Shown one piece after another: positions 8,989 to 21,934 of a stretch of DNA of 64,000 nt (position 1 is its first letter; every line of letters starts with the position of its first letter). A program made the translations under genes and the position numbers. This DNA comes from Atriophallophorus winterbourni. Taxonomy: Eukaryota; Platyhelminthes; Trematoda; Plagiorchiida; Microphallidae. Location: contig JACCGJ010016381.1 of assembly GCA_013407085.1 (NCBI GenBank), forward strand, positions 22,042 to 86,041, given 5' to 3'. The notes beneath the pieces are model-generated. The model made no database searches, was not told the DNA's origin, and saw only the letters and a program-made list of their open reading frames with translations.

Positions 8989-9935
8989 TTTTAAATTCGT
9001 AAATTGTCTTCTTTTATGCTCTGATTTAATCAGCTAATGGTTTCACGTGTATTCTACCACGAAGGGATGTTCAATCAGTGACGAGAGAGTGTGTAACCTC
9101 ACGTTATAATTTTCTTCATCGATTTTAGAGTCGCAACGTATGTTTTTTTCAGTGCAGTTACATTTGTTTTAGGTTCATGCGCGGTGACCGGTATCGCTTC
9201 AGGTTAGGTGAACATGAAGCAATCAAAACACACCACTGTTAGTAGATGAATCATCACTCCGCAGAACATAGAAAGCTGAACGCAACGAAGGTGGACCAAT
9301 GTTTTCGCGCTCGTAGTGAGAGTGCACGTTTTGACCTACAAAAGACGTATTATTTTTCATAGATAATGTGTAAAAATTATTCTGCAAAAATGGTTTTGTT
9401 ATATGCACAAACCATAAAATGGAACAGCATAAAAGCGTCAATGTCTTATTCCAAAATTCTAAATTATCAGACTGAAAGTTGAAAGCTTTCTGAAAATGAA
9501 TGCAACAATGTAATGACTCGATGTAGTTAAAGGTTTCAAGTATTTAAGGGGAGTATTGCGAAACCTTTAAAATAACAAAAAATGTATATAACGAGTGCAT
9601 CTAGGATAGGCTTACAAATTATGGATATGTTGATCCAATTTTGCTTTAAAGGACTTATTGCAAGGTGAGTCAGAAACGCACGCAGTTAGATTATGATAAA
9701 ATAGATCGTCCGCCTAGCAAACCTAGTGCAGGCAGAACTTGTTTTCTAGAGGGATGAGTTATATCCACCTCTCGTCTACTCTCTACATTAATGACCTTAG
9801 TTCTCCTCTAATAGACACTACTCTATAGGTAATAATAATATCATGACTTATTATTTCTTTTGGCTGAGTCACACAAACCCAGACGTCGCAATAGTCTAGT
9901 CCATGGAACGTTACAAAAACCTCACCACCCTGTGG

Positions 9936-10626
9936 TACTCCATCGTTTTACGATGACAATCATTCGTTTTTCGATGTTATGTTCGTAGTCTGAACCTTTA
10001 TAATATTCGGGGGATGTGGATAACATTCTGTTAGCTCGTCTATCAAGAATCTGAAAACGCGCTTCAGCTTTCTATTAATGAATGCTTCATGGTCTTTTGG
10101 CTCAGAGCTGCGTGGCGAGCATTCATTTCTCAAGAAACTTATCCAAGATATATTCTTCTAAATTTAGAGCATCTAGATATTCCATGTGTTATACAGTATA
10201 TCATTCACAGCTACCCAATCTGACGTGTCCAAGGATACAAGGATTCAAGTGTATAACAAAATCCAAATAATTTTTCACTTCCTCACCACTGATTCGAGTC
10301 CATCATCCGTGAACAGAACGCTTCTTAGTATTATGAGTGGGGGTTAATGGTTTATGTTTATGAGAGAGAACCGGACCTAGCAGAGATATTTGTGGGATTC
10401 CGTTGGTGGTTTAATATTTTTGATATGACTCCATATACTCCAATTCTTGCGCGGTAATTTGAAAGGTCGTCGCACAATCATGAGAGAAGTGGATTACCGA
10501 TTCGTTAATGTGGAAGCGAATTGTATTTGACTGTAACAATAGCTTTGACCGTATTCATGTTATACTTTGCAACGTTACAATAGCTAAACATGTCTGATTG
10601 CTTGAAGACGAGATGGCCGAAGACAC
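9936..10626 (-). pseudogene. Antisense RT fragment, U2
   Basis: Same blocks as in U1, with FTDD retained (minus strand, near 10309-10320). It begins with the CATCG-TTTTA-CGATG hairpin that the LTR element interrupts in U1. Confidence 0.6.
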
Positions 10627-10752
10627 AAAATGAGCATAACTGATGAGAGACAACAACTGTGAAACCGGTCGTGTACTTCCGTCCTGATTGTCGAACGTCA
10701 TATACTACTAATTAATATAATCAGCCTTCAATCAACGACAGCAACACAATTT

Positions 10753-11489
10753 ACCGACGTCCTAGAGCATTTGTGCTCCACTGTCTCCACTCGTATGCGG
10801 TTCGGGCTTGGTCACCCTGGCTACAGAAGGACATCAGTCTCTTGCAGAGAATATATCATCGGACCACCAAGCTAGTAAGTAGATTCAAACATAAACAATA
10901 CGAAGATCGGATTACAAGCCTCAATCTCTTCGACTCTCGCTACCGCCGTCTTAGAGGCGACTTGATTCTCATGTTTAATATATTGCACACCCACCACCAT
11001 CCCCTGAATCAACTATTCACACGACTACCACCACGATTAAGCCGGAGTCATAACTATACAGTGCTTATTCCCGACTCGAGGCTGAACTGTCGAAAGTATT
11101 TTCATTCTGTACGTGTATGTTTTACTTGGAACTCCCTAGCCCGTAACGATGCACATTCACCCAACTTGAATATATATAAATCGAACTTGGATAACTTCAT
11201 GTCGACCAATCCAAACATTAAACCAATATATTCTGCATCATAAAGCTTTGAATCCATGCATCGAAATAAACCTTACATATTTACCCAATCAAACCGGTGG
11301 AAAACAATTTTTTCTCTAAGTATTTTTACGAGATTCCTGAACTGATCAGTAGGCAAACGAATCCCGTTTTACTACCTATGTTATTTGTAATTCGCATATT
11401 ATTCTGTGGTTTTTGTAAAGCTATGTGCTTTTTAGACCATTAAATTGAATTGAAATTGAATAGAAATTGAAATTGAAAATTAAATTGAT
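10753..11489 (+). pseudogene. RT-a, U2
   Basis: Open for 156 codons (10773-11243) from the thumb to NPNIKPIYSAS, without the U1 stop. AATTG-rich tail at 11441-11489. Confidence 0.75.
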
Positions 11490-11662
11490 CCTTAACTCTC
11501 GTTATTTCACCCGAAAATGTTTTACAACATCAAAATATTACCTCGGACGGTGTTGTCCGCAAATTCGTAAATCTCAACAGGAAATAATTTTCCGGATCTG
11601 ACGAAACTACCACGCTGATTCTGAAAAAGTGTGCTCATACTTTGTGTACGCCCATCACGTAC

Positions 11663-13282
11663 TTGTTTAAACTCTCTTCAACTTAACGGATCGTTCTCTT
11701 TAAGTGGAAGTGTGACATCATTATCCCCAACTACAAAGAAGTAAACTGTTCTGAAGTATCCAACTATCGACAAGTAACACTACTACCGGTGATCTCTAAA
11801 TAAAACAGCGTAACGAAACTTCTGGGAGACAATTGCTTGCTCGCAGTCGAAAAATACGTCTTTAGAAAAAGACACTCTTACCTTTTAAACCTTGTGCTCG
11901 CCCTCCATAACTTGACACAAGCTGTAGACGAAGGTCTCACAATACACGCTTGTCATCTCGATATGTTAAATGCATTTGATATTGTCAACCACAGTCTGTT
12001 ACTACAATAAATAGAGCAACGTGTTATCGAGGGTTCATTACTAGCCTGGTTCGAGGATTATCTCCGTGACCGCATAATTCGAATAAGTGTTGATGGCGCT
12101 TTGAAACGACTTATTAAATGAGCGAGTGGAGTGCCGCATGGATCAGTGCTTAAACCAATTCTTTTCCTGATCTATGCAAACGACGTACCTAATTTTGTTC
12201 GCTGCAAAATCTTGTTATTTTTGGATGACATCAATTTGTTGACACATGTACGCACAACTTATGATTGCAGACAAGTTCAACTGGAATTCGATGCTTTACA
12301 GGACTGGTCACTTAGAAATGAATTTTCTTTCACTGTCATACAATTCAAGGTATTAACTGTTGGAAGACATTTCGAGTGCTCTTACACCCTTGGTTCCCAT
12401 AATCTTGAAAGCACTTATAATAAGAAGGATTTTACTGTGGGTGAGCATCAAATTAAACCGTCAAATAAACCCACGGCTGTCAATGGAAAGACGTGTTGAG
12501 TACTGCTTCTGCTAAAACGCTTGTTCGTGTGTTTCACAAAGCAAACTGTTCATCGAATTATTAGTACGTTTATGAGGCCAACCATTGAGTATGCGGCTTA
12601 GGCTTGGTCACCCTGGCTACAGAAGGACATCAGCCTCTTGCAGAGAATATATCATAGGAACATCGAGCTCGTATGTGGTTTGAAGCACAAACGATTCGAA
12701 GATAGTATTACAAGTCTCAATCTCTTCGGCTCTCACTACCACCGTCTTAAATGTGATTTCATTCTTATGTTTAATATATTGAACATCCCTAATCATCGCC
12801 TGGAAAAATTATTCACCCAACTACCAACTCGAACCAGCGGGAGTCATTAATACACAGTACATATTCCCGAATCGAGACTGAACAGTCGAAGGTATTTTAT
12901 TGTGTACGCGTATGTTTACCCGGAAATCCCTACCCTCTAAGGTTGCACATTCAACCAACTTGGATTTATTCAAATCGAATTTGGATAAGTGCATTTCGAC
13001 CAATCCAATTATTGAACCTATATATTCTACACCATTACAACTTCGAAGTTTGAACCCATGCATCGAAGTTAACTAAAAATTTGGATCACAAGGAGTTACA
13101 TGTGTCATCCAATCAATTTAAAACAGTTTCTTTTCTGAGGATGTTTATTTGATTCCAGAACTGCTCAATAATCGAACGAATCCCATTTCACTACCAGTGT
13201 TATTGGTAATTATTATATCCTTCTGTGGATTTTGTAAACCTATACGCTTTTTAGACCGCTAAATTGAATTGAATTGAATTGA
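11663..13282 (+). pseudogene. RT-b, U2 (type I)
   Basis: Motif C reads FLDD. Besides the two ancestral stops it has a private TGA (12497-12499) and a TAG replacing the Q of AAQAWSP (12599-12601). AATTG tail at 13261-13282. Confidence 0.8.
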
Positions 13283-13354
13283 TATTACTAGTATCAACCT
13301 GCATGTTTTTAGTAAGCATATCAATGATTATGGGTTTCGAGTAACTAGAAACGG

Positions 13355-13642
13355 TTACTTAACATAGACATGTTGCACAATAAACTTTGTGAAAACCTTA
13401 CTGATGTAAACCTTGCAAATTGTCACCAATTCCATATATTCTTTGTATTCAGGTACTGAATACTTATAGAAAGTTGCGCGGAGAACTAGAGCACATAAAT
13501 TATAGCCTCCTCGGGATTTGAACCAACCTAGCATAAAAACATTCCTAGAGCCACACTGGCCTTCAATCTCATAATCTGTTCCTGCAGGGATCTGGATTTT
13601 AGTTTTATGTATCACGTTACGTGTTGCTTGAAAGTTGGGCAT
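13355..13642 (-). pseudogene. Minus-strand conserved frame, U2
   Basis: 95 codons, nearly identical to 8659-8988 but with a later first methionine. Product unrecognised. Confidence 0.25.
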
Positions 13643-14650
13643 ATATTTGATTTATCCGATTGTTAGCTCGAATGGAAGCACCAATTTTAAATTTGTAAAT
13701 TGCCTTTCTGTATGCTCTGATTTGATCAACAATTGGTTCCAAGTGTATTCAACAACAAAGGGATGTTCCATCACTGACTATAGAGTGCGTAACCTCAAGT
13801 GATCACGTTTTAAATTTCTTCATCGATTTTAGAGTCGCAACGTATGTTTTTTCAGTTCAGTTACATTTGCTTTAGGTTCATGCGCAGTGACCGGTTTCGC
13901 TACAAGTTAGATGAACTTGAAGTAATCAAAACACACTACTGTTAGTAGATGAATCATTATTCCACAGAACATAGAAAGCTGAACGCAACGAAGGTGAACC
14001 AATGTTTTCGCGCGCGTATTGAGAGTGCATGTTTTGACCTACAGAACACGTATTATTTTTCATCGATAATGCGTAAAAGTTATTCTTCAGAAAATGGTTT
14101 TGTTATATGCACAAACCATAAAATTGAACAGCATAAAAGCGTCAATGGATTATTCCAAAATTCTAAATATTCGGACTGAAAGTTGATAGCTTTCTGAAAA
14201 TAAATGGAACAATGTATTGACCCGAAGTAGTTAAACGTTCAAAGTATTTAATGGGATTATTTCGAAACCATTAAAATAACAAAAAATTAAACATAACGAG
14301 TGTATCTAGGATAGGGTTACAAATTATAGATATGTTAATTTAATTTTGTTTTGAAGGACTCAATGCAGGGCGAGTCAGAATCGCACGCAGTTAGATTAAC
14401 CTAAAATAGATAGTCCGCCTAGCAAACATAGTGCAGGCAGAACTTGTGTCCTAGAGTTATGAGTTATATCCACCTCTCGTCTAATCTGTACATTGATGAA
14501 CGTAGGTCTCCTTTAACAGACACTAGTCTATAGGTAATAATAATATCAAGGCCTATTATTTCTTTCGGTTGAGTCACACAAACCCAGACGTCGCAATAGT
14601 CTAGTCTATGGAACGTTACAAAAACCCGTGGCTAACCGCACCACCCTGTG

Positions 14651-15343
14651 GTACTTCATCGTTTTACGATAACATCATTCGTTATTCGATGTTATGTTCG
14701 AGGTCTGAAACTTTATAATATTCGCGTAAAGATGAGTCAGAATCTGTTTGCCTTTCTACGAAGATTCCGGCAACGCTCTCCAGCTTCCTATTATTGAATA
14801 CTTCATGGTCTTTTGACTCAGAGCTACCTGTTGAGCCTCCGTTTCTCAACAATCATATCCAAGAAATATTCTTCCAAATGTGGAGCATCTCGCTTTTCCA
14901 TGTGGTAAACGGTATATCATTCACAGCCACCCAATCTGACATGTTCAAGGATACAAGGATTCAAGTGTATAACAAATCCAAATAATTTTGCACATCCTCA
15001 CCACTGATTCGAGTCCATCATCCGTGAACAGAACACTTTTTAGTATTGTGAGTGGTGGTAAATCGTTTATGAATATGAGAAAGAAGCGAACCTAGCAGAG
15101 ACCTTTGTGGAATTCCGTTGGTGGTTTAATATTTTTGATATGACTCCATATACTCCCATTCTTGCGCGTTAATCTGATAGGTCGTCGCAAAATCATGAGA
15201 GAAGTGGGTTACCGATTCATCAATGTAGAAGGGAATTGTATTTGACTGTATCAATAGCTTTGACTGTATTCATGTTATACTTTGCAACGTTACAATATCT
15301 GAACATGTCTGATTGCTTGAAGACGAGATGGCCCCGAAGACAC
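14651..15343 (-). pseudogene. Antisense RT fragment, U3
   Basis: FTDD and NGIP blocks present. A 63-codon plus-strand open frame (14794-14985) that recurs in type II units is its antisense shadow and not a gene. Confidence 0.6.
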
Positions 15344-15469
15344 ACAATGCGCATAACTGATGAGAGACAACAACCGAGAAACCGGTCGTGTCCTTCCGTC
15401 CTGATTTTCGAACGTTATGAACTACTTGTTAATATAATCAGCCTTTAATCAACGACAGCAACACAAATT

Positions 15470-16194
15470 ACCGACTTCCTAGACCATTTCTGCTCCACTG
15501 TCTCCACTCGTATGCGGTTCAGGTTCGGTCGCCCTGGTTACAGAAGGACATCAGTCTCTTGCAGAGAATATATCATCGGACCACCAAGCTCGTAAGTGGT
15601 TTAAAACATAAACAGTACGAAGATCGGATTACAAGCCCTAATCTCTTCGACTCTCGCTACCGCCGTCTTAGAGGCGACTTGATTCTTATGTTCAATATAC
15701 TGCATACCCACAACCATCCCCCGAATCAACTGTTCACACGACTACCACCACGAACAAGCCGGAGTCATAACTATACAGTGCTTATTCCCGATTCAAGGCT
15801 GAACTGTCGAAGGTATTTTTATTCTGTACGTGTATGTCTTACTTGGAACTCCCTACCCCGTAACGATGCACATTCACCCAACTTGGATATATTCAAATCG
15901 AACTTGGATAACTTCATGTCGACCAATCCAAACATTGAAACAATATATTCTGCATCATAAAGCTTTGAATCCATGCATCGAAATAAACCTTACATATTTA
16001 CCCAATCAAACCGGTTGAAAACAATGTATTTTTACGTGATTCCTGAACTGATCAGTAGGCTAACGAATCCCGTTTTACTACCTATGTTATTTGTAATTCG
16101 CATATTATTCTGTGGTTTTTGTAAAGCTATGTGCTTTTTAGACCATTAAATTGAATGGAAAATAAATAGAAATAGAAATTGAGAATTGAATTGA
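15470..16194 (+). pseudogene. RT-a, U3
   Basis: Open for 133 codons (15559-15960). Tail at 16145-16194 with imperfect AATTG/AATAG repeats. Confidence 0.75.
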
Positions 16195-16367
16195 TCCTTA
16201 ACTCTCGTTCTTTCACCGGAAAGTTTTTACAACAACAAAATATTACCTCGGACGGTGTTGTCCGCACATTAGTAAATCTCAACACGAAATAATTTTCCGG
16301 ATTTGACGAAACTACCACGCTGATTCTAAAAAAGTATGCTCATACTTTGTGTACGCCCATCACGTAC

Positions 16368-17987
16368 TTGTTCAAACTATCTTCAACTTAACGGATCGTT
16401 CTCTTTAAGTGGAAGTGTGACATCATTTATCCCAACTACAAAGAAGTAAACTGTTCTGAAGTATACAACTATCGACCAGTAACACTACTACCGGTGATCT
16501 CTAAATGAAACAGCGTCACAAAACATCTGGGAGACAATTGCTTGCTCGCAGTCGAAAAAAACGTCTTTCAAATAAGACACTCTTTCCTTTCAAACCTTGT
16601 GCTCGCCGTCAATAACTTGACACAAGCTATAGACAAAGGTCTCACAATACACGCTTGTCATCTTGATATGTTAAATGCATTTGATATTGTCAACCACAGT
16701 CTGTTACTACAATAAATAGAGCAACGTGTTATCGAGGGTTCATTACTAGCTTGGTTTGAGGATTATCTCCGCGACCGTATAATTCGAATAAGTGTTGATG
16801 GCGCTTTGTAACGACTTCTTAAATGAGCGAGTGGAGTGCCGCATGGATCAGTGCTTGAACCAATTCTTTTCCTGATCTATGCAAACGACTTACCTAAACT
16901 TGTTCGCTGCAAAATCTTGTTATTTTCTGATGACATCAAGTTGTGGACACATGTACGCACAACTGATGATTTCAGACAGCTTCAACTGGAAATCGATGCT
17001 TTACAGGACTGGTCAGTAAGAAATGAAATTTCTTTCAATTCCATACAATTCAAGGTATTAACTTTTGGAAGATATTTCGAGTGCTCTTACACCCTTGGTT
17101 CCCATAATCTTGAAACCACGTATATGGAGAAGGATTTTAGTGTTGGTGAGCAGCACATTAAACCGTCATATAACCCCACAGTTGTCAAGGAAAAGACGTC
17201 GAGAGTAATGCTTCTGCTGAAACGCTTGTTCGGGAGTTTCACGAAGCACACTGTTAATCGAATAATTAGTACGTTTATGAGGCCAACCATGGAGTATGCG
17301 GCTCAGGCTTGGTCACCCTGGCTACAGAAGGACATCAGCCTCTTGCAGAGAATATATCATTGGATCATCGAGCTCGTATGTGGTTTAAAGCACAAACGAT
17401 TCGAAGATAATTTTACGAGTCTCAATCACTTCGGCTCTCACTACAACGTCTTATAGGTGATTTCATTCTTATGTTTATTATATTGCACATATCCAGAAAT
17501 CACCTGAAAAAATTATTCGCCCAAATACCACCTCGAACCAGCGGGTGTGATGAATACACAGTACATATTCCCGAATCGAGACTGAACAGTCGAAGGTATT
17601 TCATTGTGTTCACGTATGGTTTACCTGGAAATCCCTTCCCTCTAAAGTTACACATTCATCAACTTGGACATATTCAAATCGCATTTGGATAAATTCTTAT
17701 CGGCCAATCCAAATATTGAACCTATATATTTTACACCATTACAACTTCGAAGTTTGAACCCGTGCATTGAAGTAAACTATAAATTTTGATCACAAGGAGT
17801 AACATGTGCCATCCAACCAATCTAAAACAGTTTCTTTTCTGAGGATGTTTATTTGATTCCAGAACTGCTCAGTAATCAAACAAATCCCATTTTACTACCA
17901 GTGTTATTGGTAATTATCATATTCTTCTGTGGATTTTGTAAACCTATACGCTTTTTAGACCGCTAAATTGAATTGAATTGAATTAAT
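16368..17987 (+). pseudogene. RT-b, U3 (type II)
   Basis: Motif C reads FSDDIKLW. Extra TAA stops lie between the LDMLNAFD block and motif B (at about 16809). The frame opened at 16836 ends at 17456 after a 1-bp deletion giving HYNVL, shared exactly with U7. The reading continues at 17471-17692. Confidence 0.8.
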
Positions 17988-19354
17988 ATTACTAGTATCA
18001 ACCTGCATGTTTTTAGTAAGCATATCAACGATTATGGGTTTCGAGTAACTATAAACTGTTACTTAAAATGGACATGTTGCACAATAAACTTTGTGAAAAC
18101 CTTACTGATGTAAACCTTGCAAATTGTCACTAATTCCATATATTCTTCGTATTCAGGGACTGAATACTTCTAGAACGTTGCGCGGAGAACTAGAGAACAT
18201 AAATTATAGCCTCCTCGGGATTTAAACCAAACCAGCATAAAAGCATTTCTACAGCCACACTGGCCTTTAATCTCATAATCTGTTCCTGTAGGGATCTGGA
18301 TTTTAATTTTATGTATCAGGTTACGTGTTGCTTGAAAGTTGGGCATGTATATGAATTATCCTATTGTTTGCTCGAATGGAAGCACCAATTTTAAATTTTT
18401 AAATTGCCTTCCTGTATGCTCTGATTTGATCAACTATTGGTTCCAAGTGTATTCAACAACAAAGGGATGTTCCATCACTGACTATAGAGTGCGTAACCTC
18501 AAGTGATCACGTTTTAAATTTCTTCATCGATTTTAGAGTCGCAACGTATGTTTTTTCAGTTCAGTTACATTTGCTTTAGGTTCATGCACAGTGACCGGTT
18601 TCGCTACAAGTTAGATGAACTTGAAGTAATCAAAACACACCACTGTTAGTAGATGAATCATTATTCCGCAGAACATAGAAAGCTGAACGCAACGAAGGTG
18701 AACCAATGTTTTCGCGCGCGTATTGAGAGTGCATGTTTTGACCTACAGAACACGTATTATTTTTCATCGATAATGCGTAAACGTTATTCTGCAGAAAAAG
18801 GTTTTGTTATATTCACAAACCATAAAATTGAGCAGCATAAAAGCGTCAATGTCTTATTCAAAATTCTAAATATTCAGACTGAAAGTTGTTAGCTTTCTGA
18901 AAATAAATGGAACAATGTATTGACCCGAAGTAGTTAAAGGTTTCAAGTATTTATGGGGAGTATTGTGAAACCATTAAAGTAACAAAAAATTGTATATAAC
19001 GAGTGCATCTAGGATAGGCTTACAAATTATGGATATGTTGATTTAATTTTGCTTTAAAGGACTCAATGCAGGGCGAGTCAGAACTGCACGCAGTTAGAAT
19101 AATTTAAAATAAGTAGTCCGACTGGCAAACATAGTGCAGAAAGAACTTGTGTCCTAGAGGGATGAGTTATATCCACCTCTCGTCTAATCTGTACATTAAT
19201 CAACGTAGGTCTCGTATAATAGACACTATTCTATAGTTAATAATAATATCAAGTCTCATTATTTCTTTTGGTTGAGTCACACAAACCCAGACGTTGCAAT
19301 AGTTAGGTCTATGGAACGTTACAAACACCCGTGGCTAACCTCACCACCCTGTGG

Positions 19355-20057
19355 TACTTCATCGTTTTACGATAACATCATTCGCTATTCGATGTTGTGT
19401 TCGAGGTCTGAACCTTTATAATATTCGCGGAAAGATGAGTGATAATCTGTTTGCCTTTTTACGAAGATTCCAGCAACGCGCTCCAGCTTCCTATTATTGA
19501 ATACTTCATGGTCTTTTGACTCAGAGCTACGTGATGAGCCTCCGTTTCTCAACAATCATATCCAAGAGATATTCTTCCAAATGTGGAGCATCTCGCTTTT
19601 GCATGTGGTAAACGGTATATCATTCACAGCCATTCAATCTGACACGTTCAATGATTTAAGGATTTAAGTCAATAACAAATCAAAATACTTTTGCTGTTCC
19701 TCACCATCATGATCAAAACTGATTCGGGTCTACCATCCGTGAACAGAACACTTTTTAGTATTGTGAGTGGTGGTAAATCGTTTATGAATATGAGAAAGAA
19801 GCGAGCCTAGCAGAGACCTTTGTGGGATTCCGTTGGTGGTTTAATGTTTTTGATATGACTCCATTTACTTCCATTCTTGCGCGGTGATCTGGTAGGTAGT
19901 CGCACAATCACGAGATGAGTGGATCACAGATTCATAAATGAAGAAGCGAATTGTATTTGACTGTAACAAAAGCTTTGACTGTATTCATGTTAACCTTTGC
20001 ATCGTTACAATAACTAAACATGTCCCAGTGATTGAATACGAGATGGACCGAAGACAT
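19355..20057 (-). pseudogene. Antisense RT fragment, U4 (A-type version)
   Basis: The catalytic box reads FTDG on the minus strand because CATCATCC has become ACCATCC. On the far side similarity continues into a 74-codon minus-strand frame (19932-20156) that crosses into the A segment, so the antisense element is longer in A-type units. Confidence 0.6.
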
Positions 20058-21934
20058 GAAGCAAGCTAGCTGAATACAATCTAAACAGCAAATAACTCCC
20101 TGTTTTAATGGACTGGTTACATTTGGGGGGAGATTAACCAAAATGAGTTCTGCCATTCATTTAAAACTTAATTTTATGCACGAGCTGCTTGGTGCCAGGT
20201 GCAGCAAAAATAAGAAGCACTTGATCGAAATATTCCCAGCCAGTACAACAGCATGAAATACTCATGCTCTTACAATGTACATCCATGGTCGATATGGAAC
20301 AAAGTCAAAATCAATTGCTTTTATGCCAAAATGAGTGTTTAATTATGCTGTCGGGGCGGATCACAGGTCTAATACATGCTCTTATGCAAACCATGATAAT
20401 ATGTTCCATAATAGAATCGGAATGGATTTAACTCATGAATGGTCAGACATTTTAAGTTTCAGCAAGTCGAATACTCGGTCTAAACTATGCCTACAAATGA
20501 TACAAGTTTTCGCAAGAAATTGTGACCAATCTCTCTCCAGGATATCCACACGAATGAATACATCGTTTCGCAACCCCGAAATACATATGCTGTTAAGTTA
20601 AGTAAGTTTCTGCGCAACGCAGGTTTGTGTTATTTTAAGAACCTTGACGTTACAAAACGATACAGGCTCAAATTGACTGACCATGTGACAGCTCATTTCT
20701 TAGAAGCTAACTACCTCTAATTCTATCCTTACTGCCTTCTATCTATTCTCTGCAACTTCCTTCTCTCCCTGACCCGCAAAAGGTAAATAGGCTGTTTCTT
20801 GGATTGTTGTTCTATTCGATACATTCCTCAAATTGTTTGAATCCTCTGGATAATGATTTACTGATCATCGAGGTTATTAAAATTATCCATTGACTGATAT
20901 GAGCCTCGTCTGAGTACGTTTTAGATGTGATAATCCATCGATACTTTTGTGGATGTGATTGATTTCACAAAGACACTTCGCCTGATAATTTACATCCAGC
21001 GAATGAGTGCTTCGCACAGAATGATGAGTATCATTTCATATATGCCCTATTTAGTTGACACGACCGTGGAAATGTAACCAGAGGGTGGGATTAAAGCAAT
21101 AAATTATGAGAAATTATAAAGCCCTAAGTTCTATCTCCAGATAAATAGCTGTGAAATAGGACGACATGCTGTTTTTCGCAACGCAGTCGTCAGGATGGTC
21201 GTACCAAACGTATCCAACAGTGGCGCAACTGGTTAAACAATCTTACACTGTACCAAGCTCGTGTGGATACTGATCTTACAGAGAAGCGCGTATACGTATA
21301 CTGATGCTACTGTCTCGCGTTCGTTGAACAAAACGTTACTATACTGGTCCAGTACTATAAAAAGTGTATCTAATCAATCTGCTGGATAAAAGTGAACGAA
21401 ACCTGAAGCTTTTCTTTCAGATCGTGAACAGAATGTCCATAGTGAAGCCACTTACTATGGCTGGAAATACATCCACTGCTCTTGGAGCCGGTAACGAACT
21501 GACTCAATTTTACTCTAGATTGTTCTACCATAATGAACGCATATGTTACGATATGTCTGCGTTCAGATGACAAATTAACACAATACACTATATCGCTGTG
21601 AAACCCGAGTGTCCTAGTAAAGATACACCTTTCAGCCTACAACCATGCTCCCTAGGTCTATTCTCAACGGTCTCTGATCCTTTCAACCTGCCACTGAGTT
21701 GCATGTAGGTTGCTACTGACTGGAAAAGTGGATGAATCACTCTGATATACTAAGGAGGAAACCGATTCGATGTGCCTAACTACAGACCAGTCACGTTATT
21801 GTCACTGGTCTCTAAAGTCAACGAACGATTTGTAGCTAACAAACTTATCAAATAAACGAGTTGCAGAGTATGATTTCTTTACTTCAGGTACATTTGTTTA
21901 AAGTTCATGAGCGGTGACCGGTATCGCTTCAGGT
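20058..21934 (+). repeat. A segment, copy A2 (two deletions)
   Basis: Homologous to A1. One deletion removes the equivalent of about 1187-1690 (junction near 21192). A second removes about 1779-1841 (junction near 21280). Each deletion removes one of the two hammerhead-like motifs. A2 ends abruptly at 21934, in the rejoining sequence CGCTTCAGGT, where the RTE element starts. Confidence 0.85.
21280..21900 (+). pseudogene. CR1-like linker and RT start (A2)
   Basis: Copy of 1835-2480 with a 68-codon open frame (21364-21570) reading YLINLLDKSERNLKLFFQIV at its start, then a stop and decayed RT-start blocks. Confidence 0.55.

Larger units (their letters stand above)
2539..9245 (+). repeat. Unit U1 (standard, type I, carries LTR-element insertion)
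   Basis: It is 6707 bp long, or 4672 bp without the LTR element and its target duplication. Layout: backbone 2539-3232; LTR element 3233-5263; antisense RT 5264-5955; decayed hammerhead-like core 5969-5999; RT-a 6081-6796; RT-b 6970-8586; minus-strand conserved frame 8659-8988. The backbone at 2539-3232 has short open frames on both strands but no recognised product. Confidence 0.9.
9246..13948 (+). repeat. Unit U2 (standard, type I)
   Basis: 4703 bp. Backbone 9246-9935 with short overlapping open frames on both strands and no recognised product. The uninterrupted site for the U1 LTR element is at about 9932-9944. Decayed hammerhead-like core at 10640-10670. RT-b is closest to U1, U11 and U12. 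Confidence 0.95.
13949..18652 (+). repeat. Unit U3 (standard, type II)
   Basis: 4704 bp. Opens with a 76-codon frame (13949-14179), discussed in the findings. It shares private variants with U9 at the start (TTCCACAGAACATAG; AAATTAAACATAACGAG) and a frameshift in RT-b with U7. Decayed hammerhead-like core at 15357-15387. Confidence 0.95.

Noticed and set aside
14794..14985. Recurrent 63-codon plus-strand frame (MNTSWSFDSEL type) as a conserved small gene
   Set aside because: The opposite strand reads as an RT block (TTWKSEMLHIWKN and following) of the antisense pseudogene, so the plus-strand frame is a shadow.
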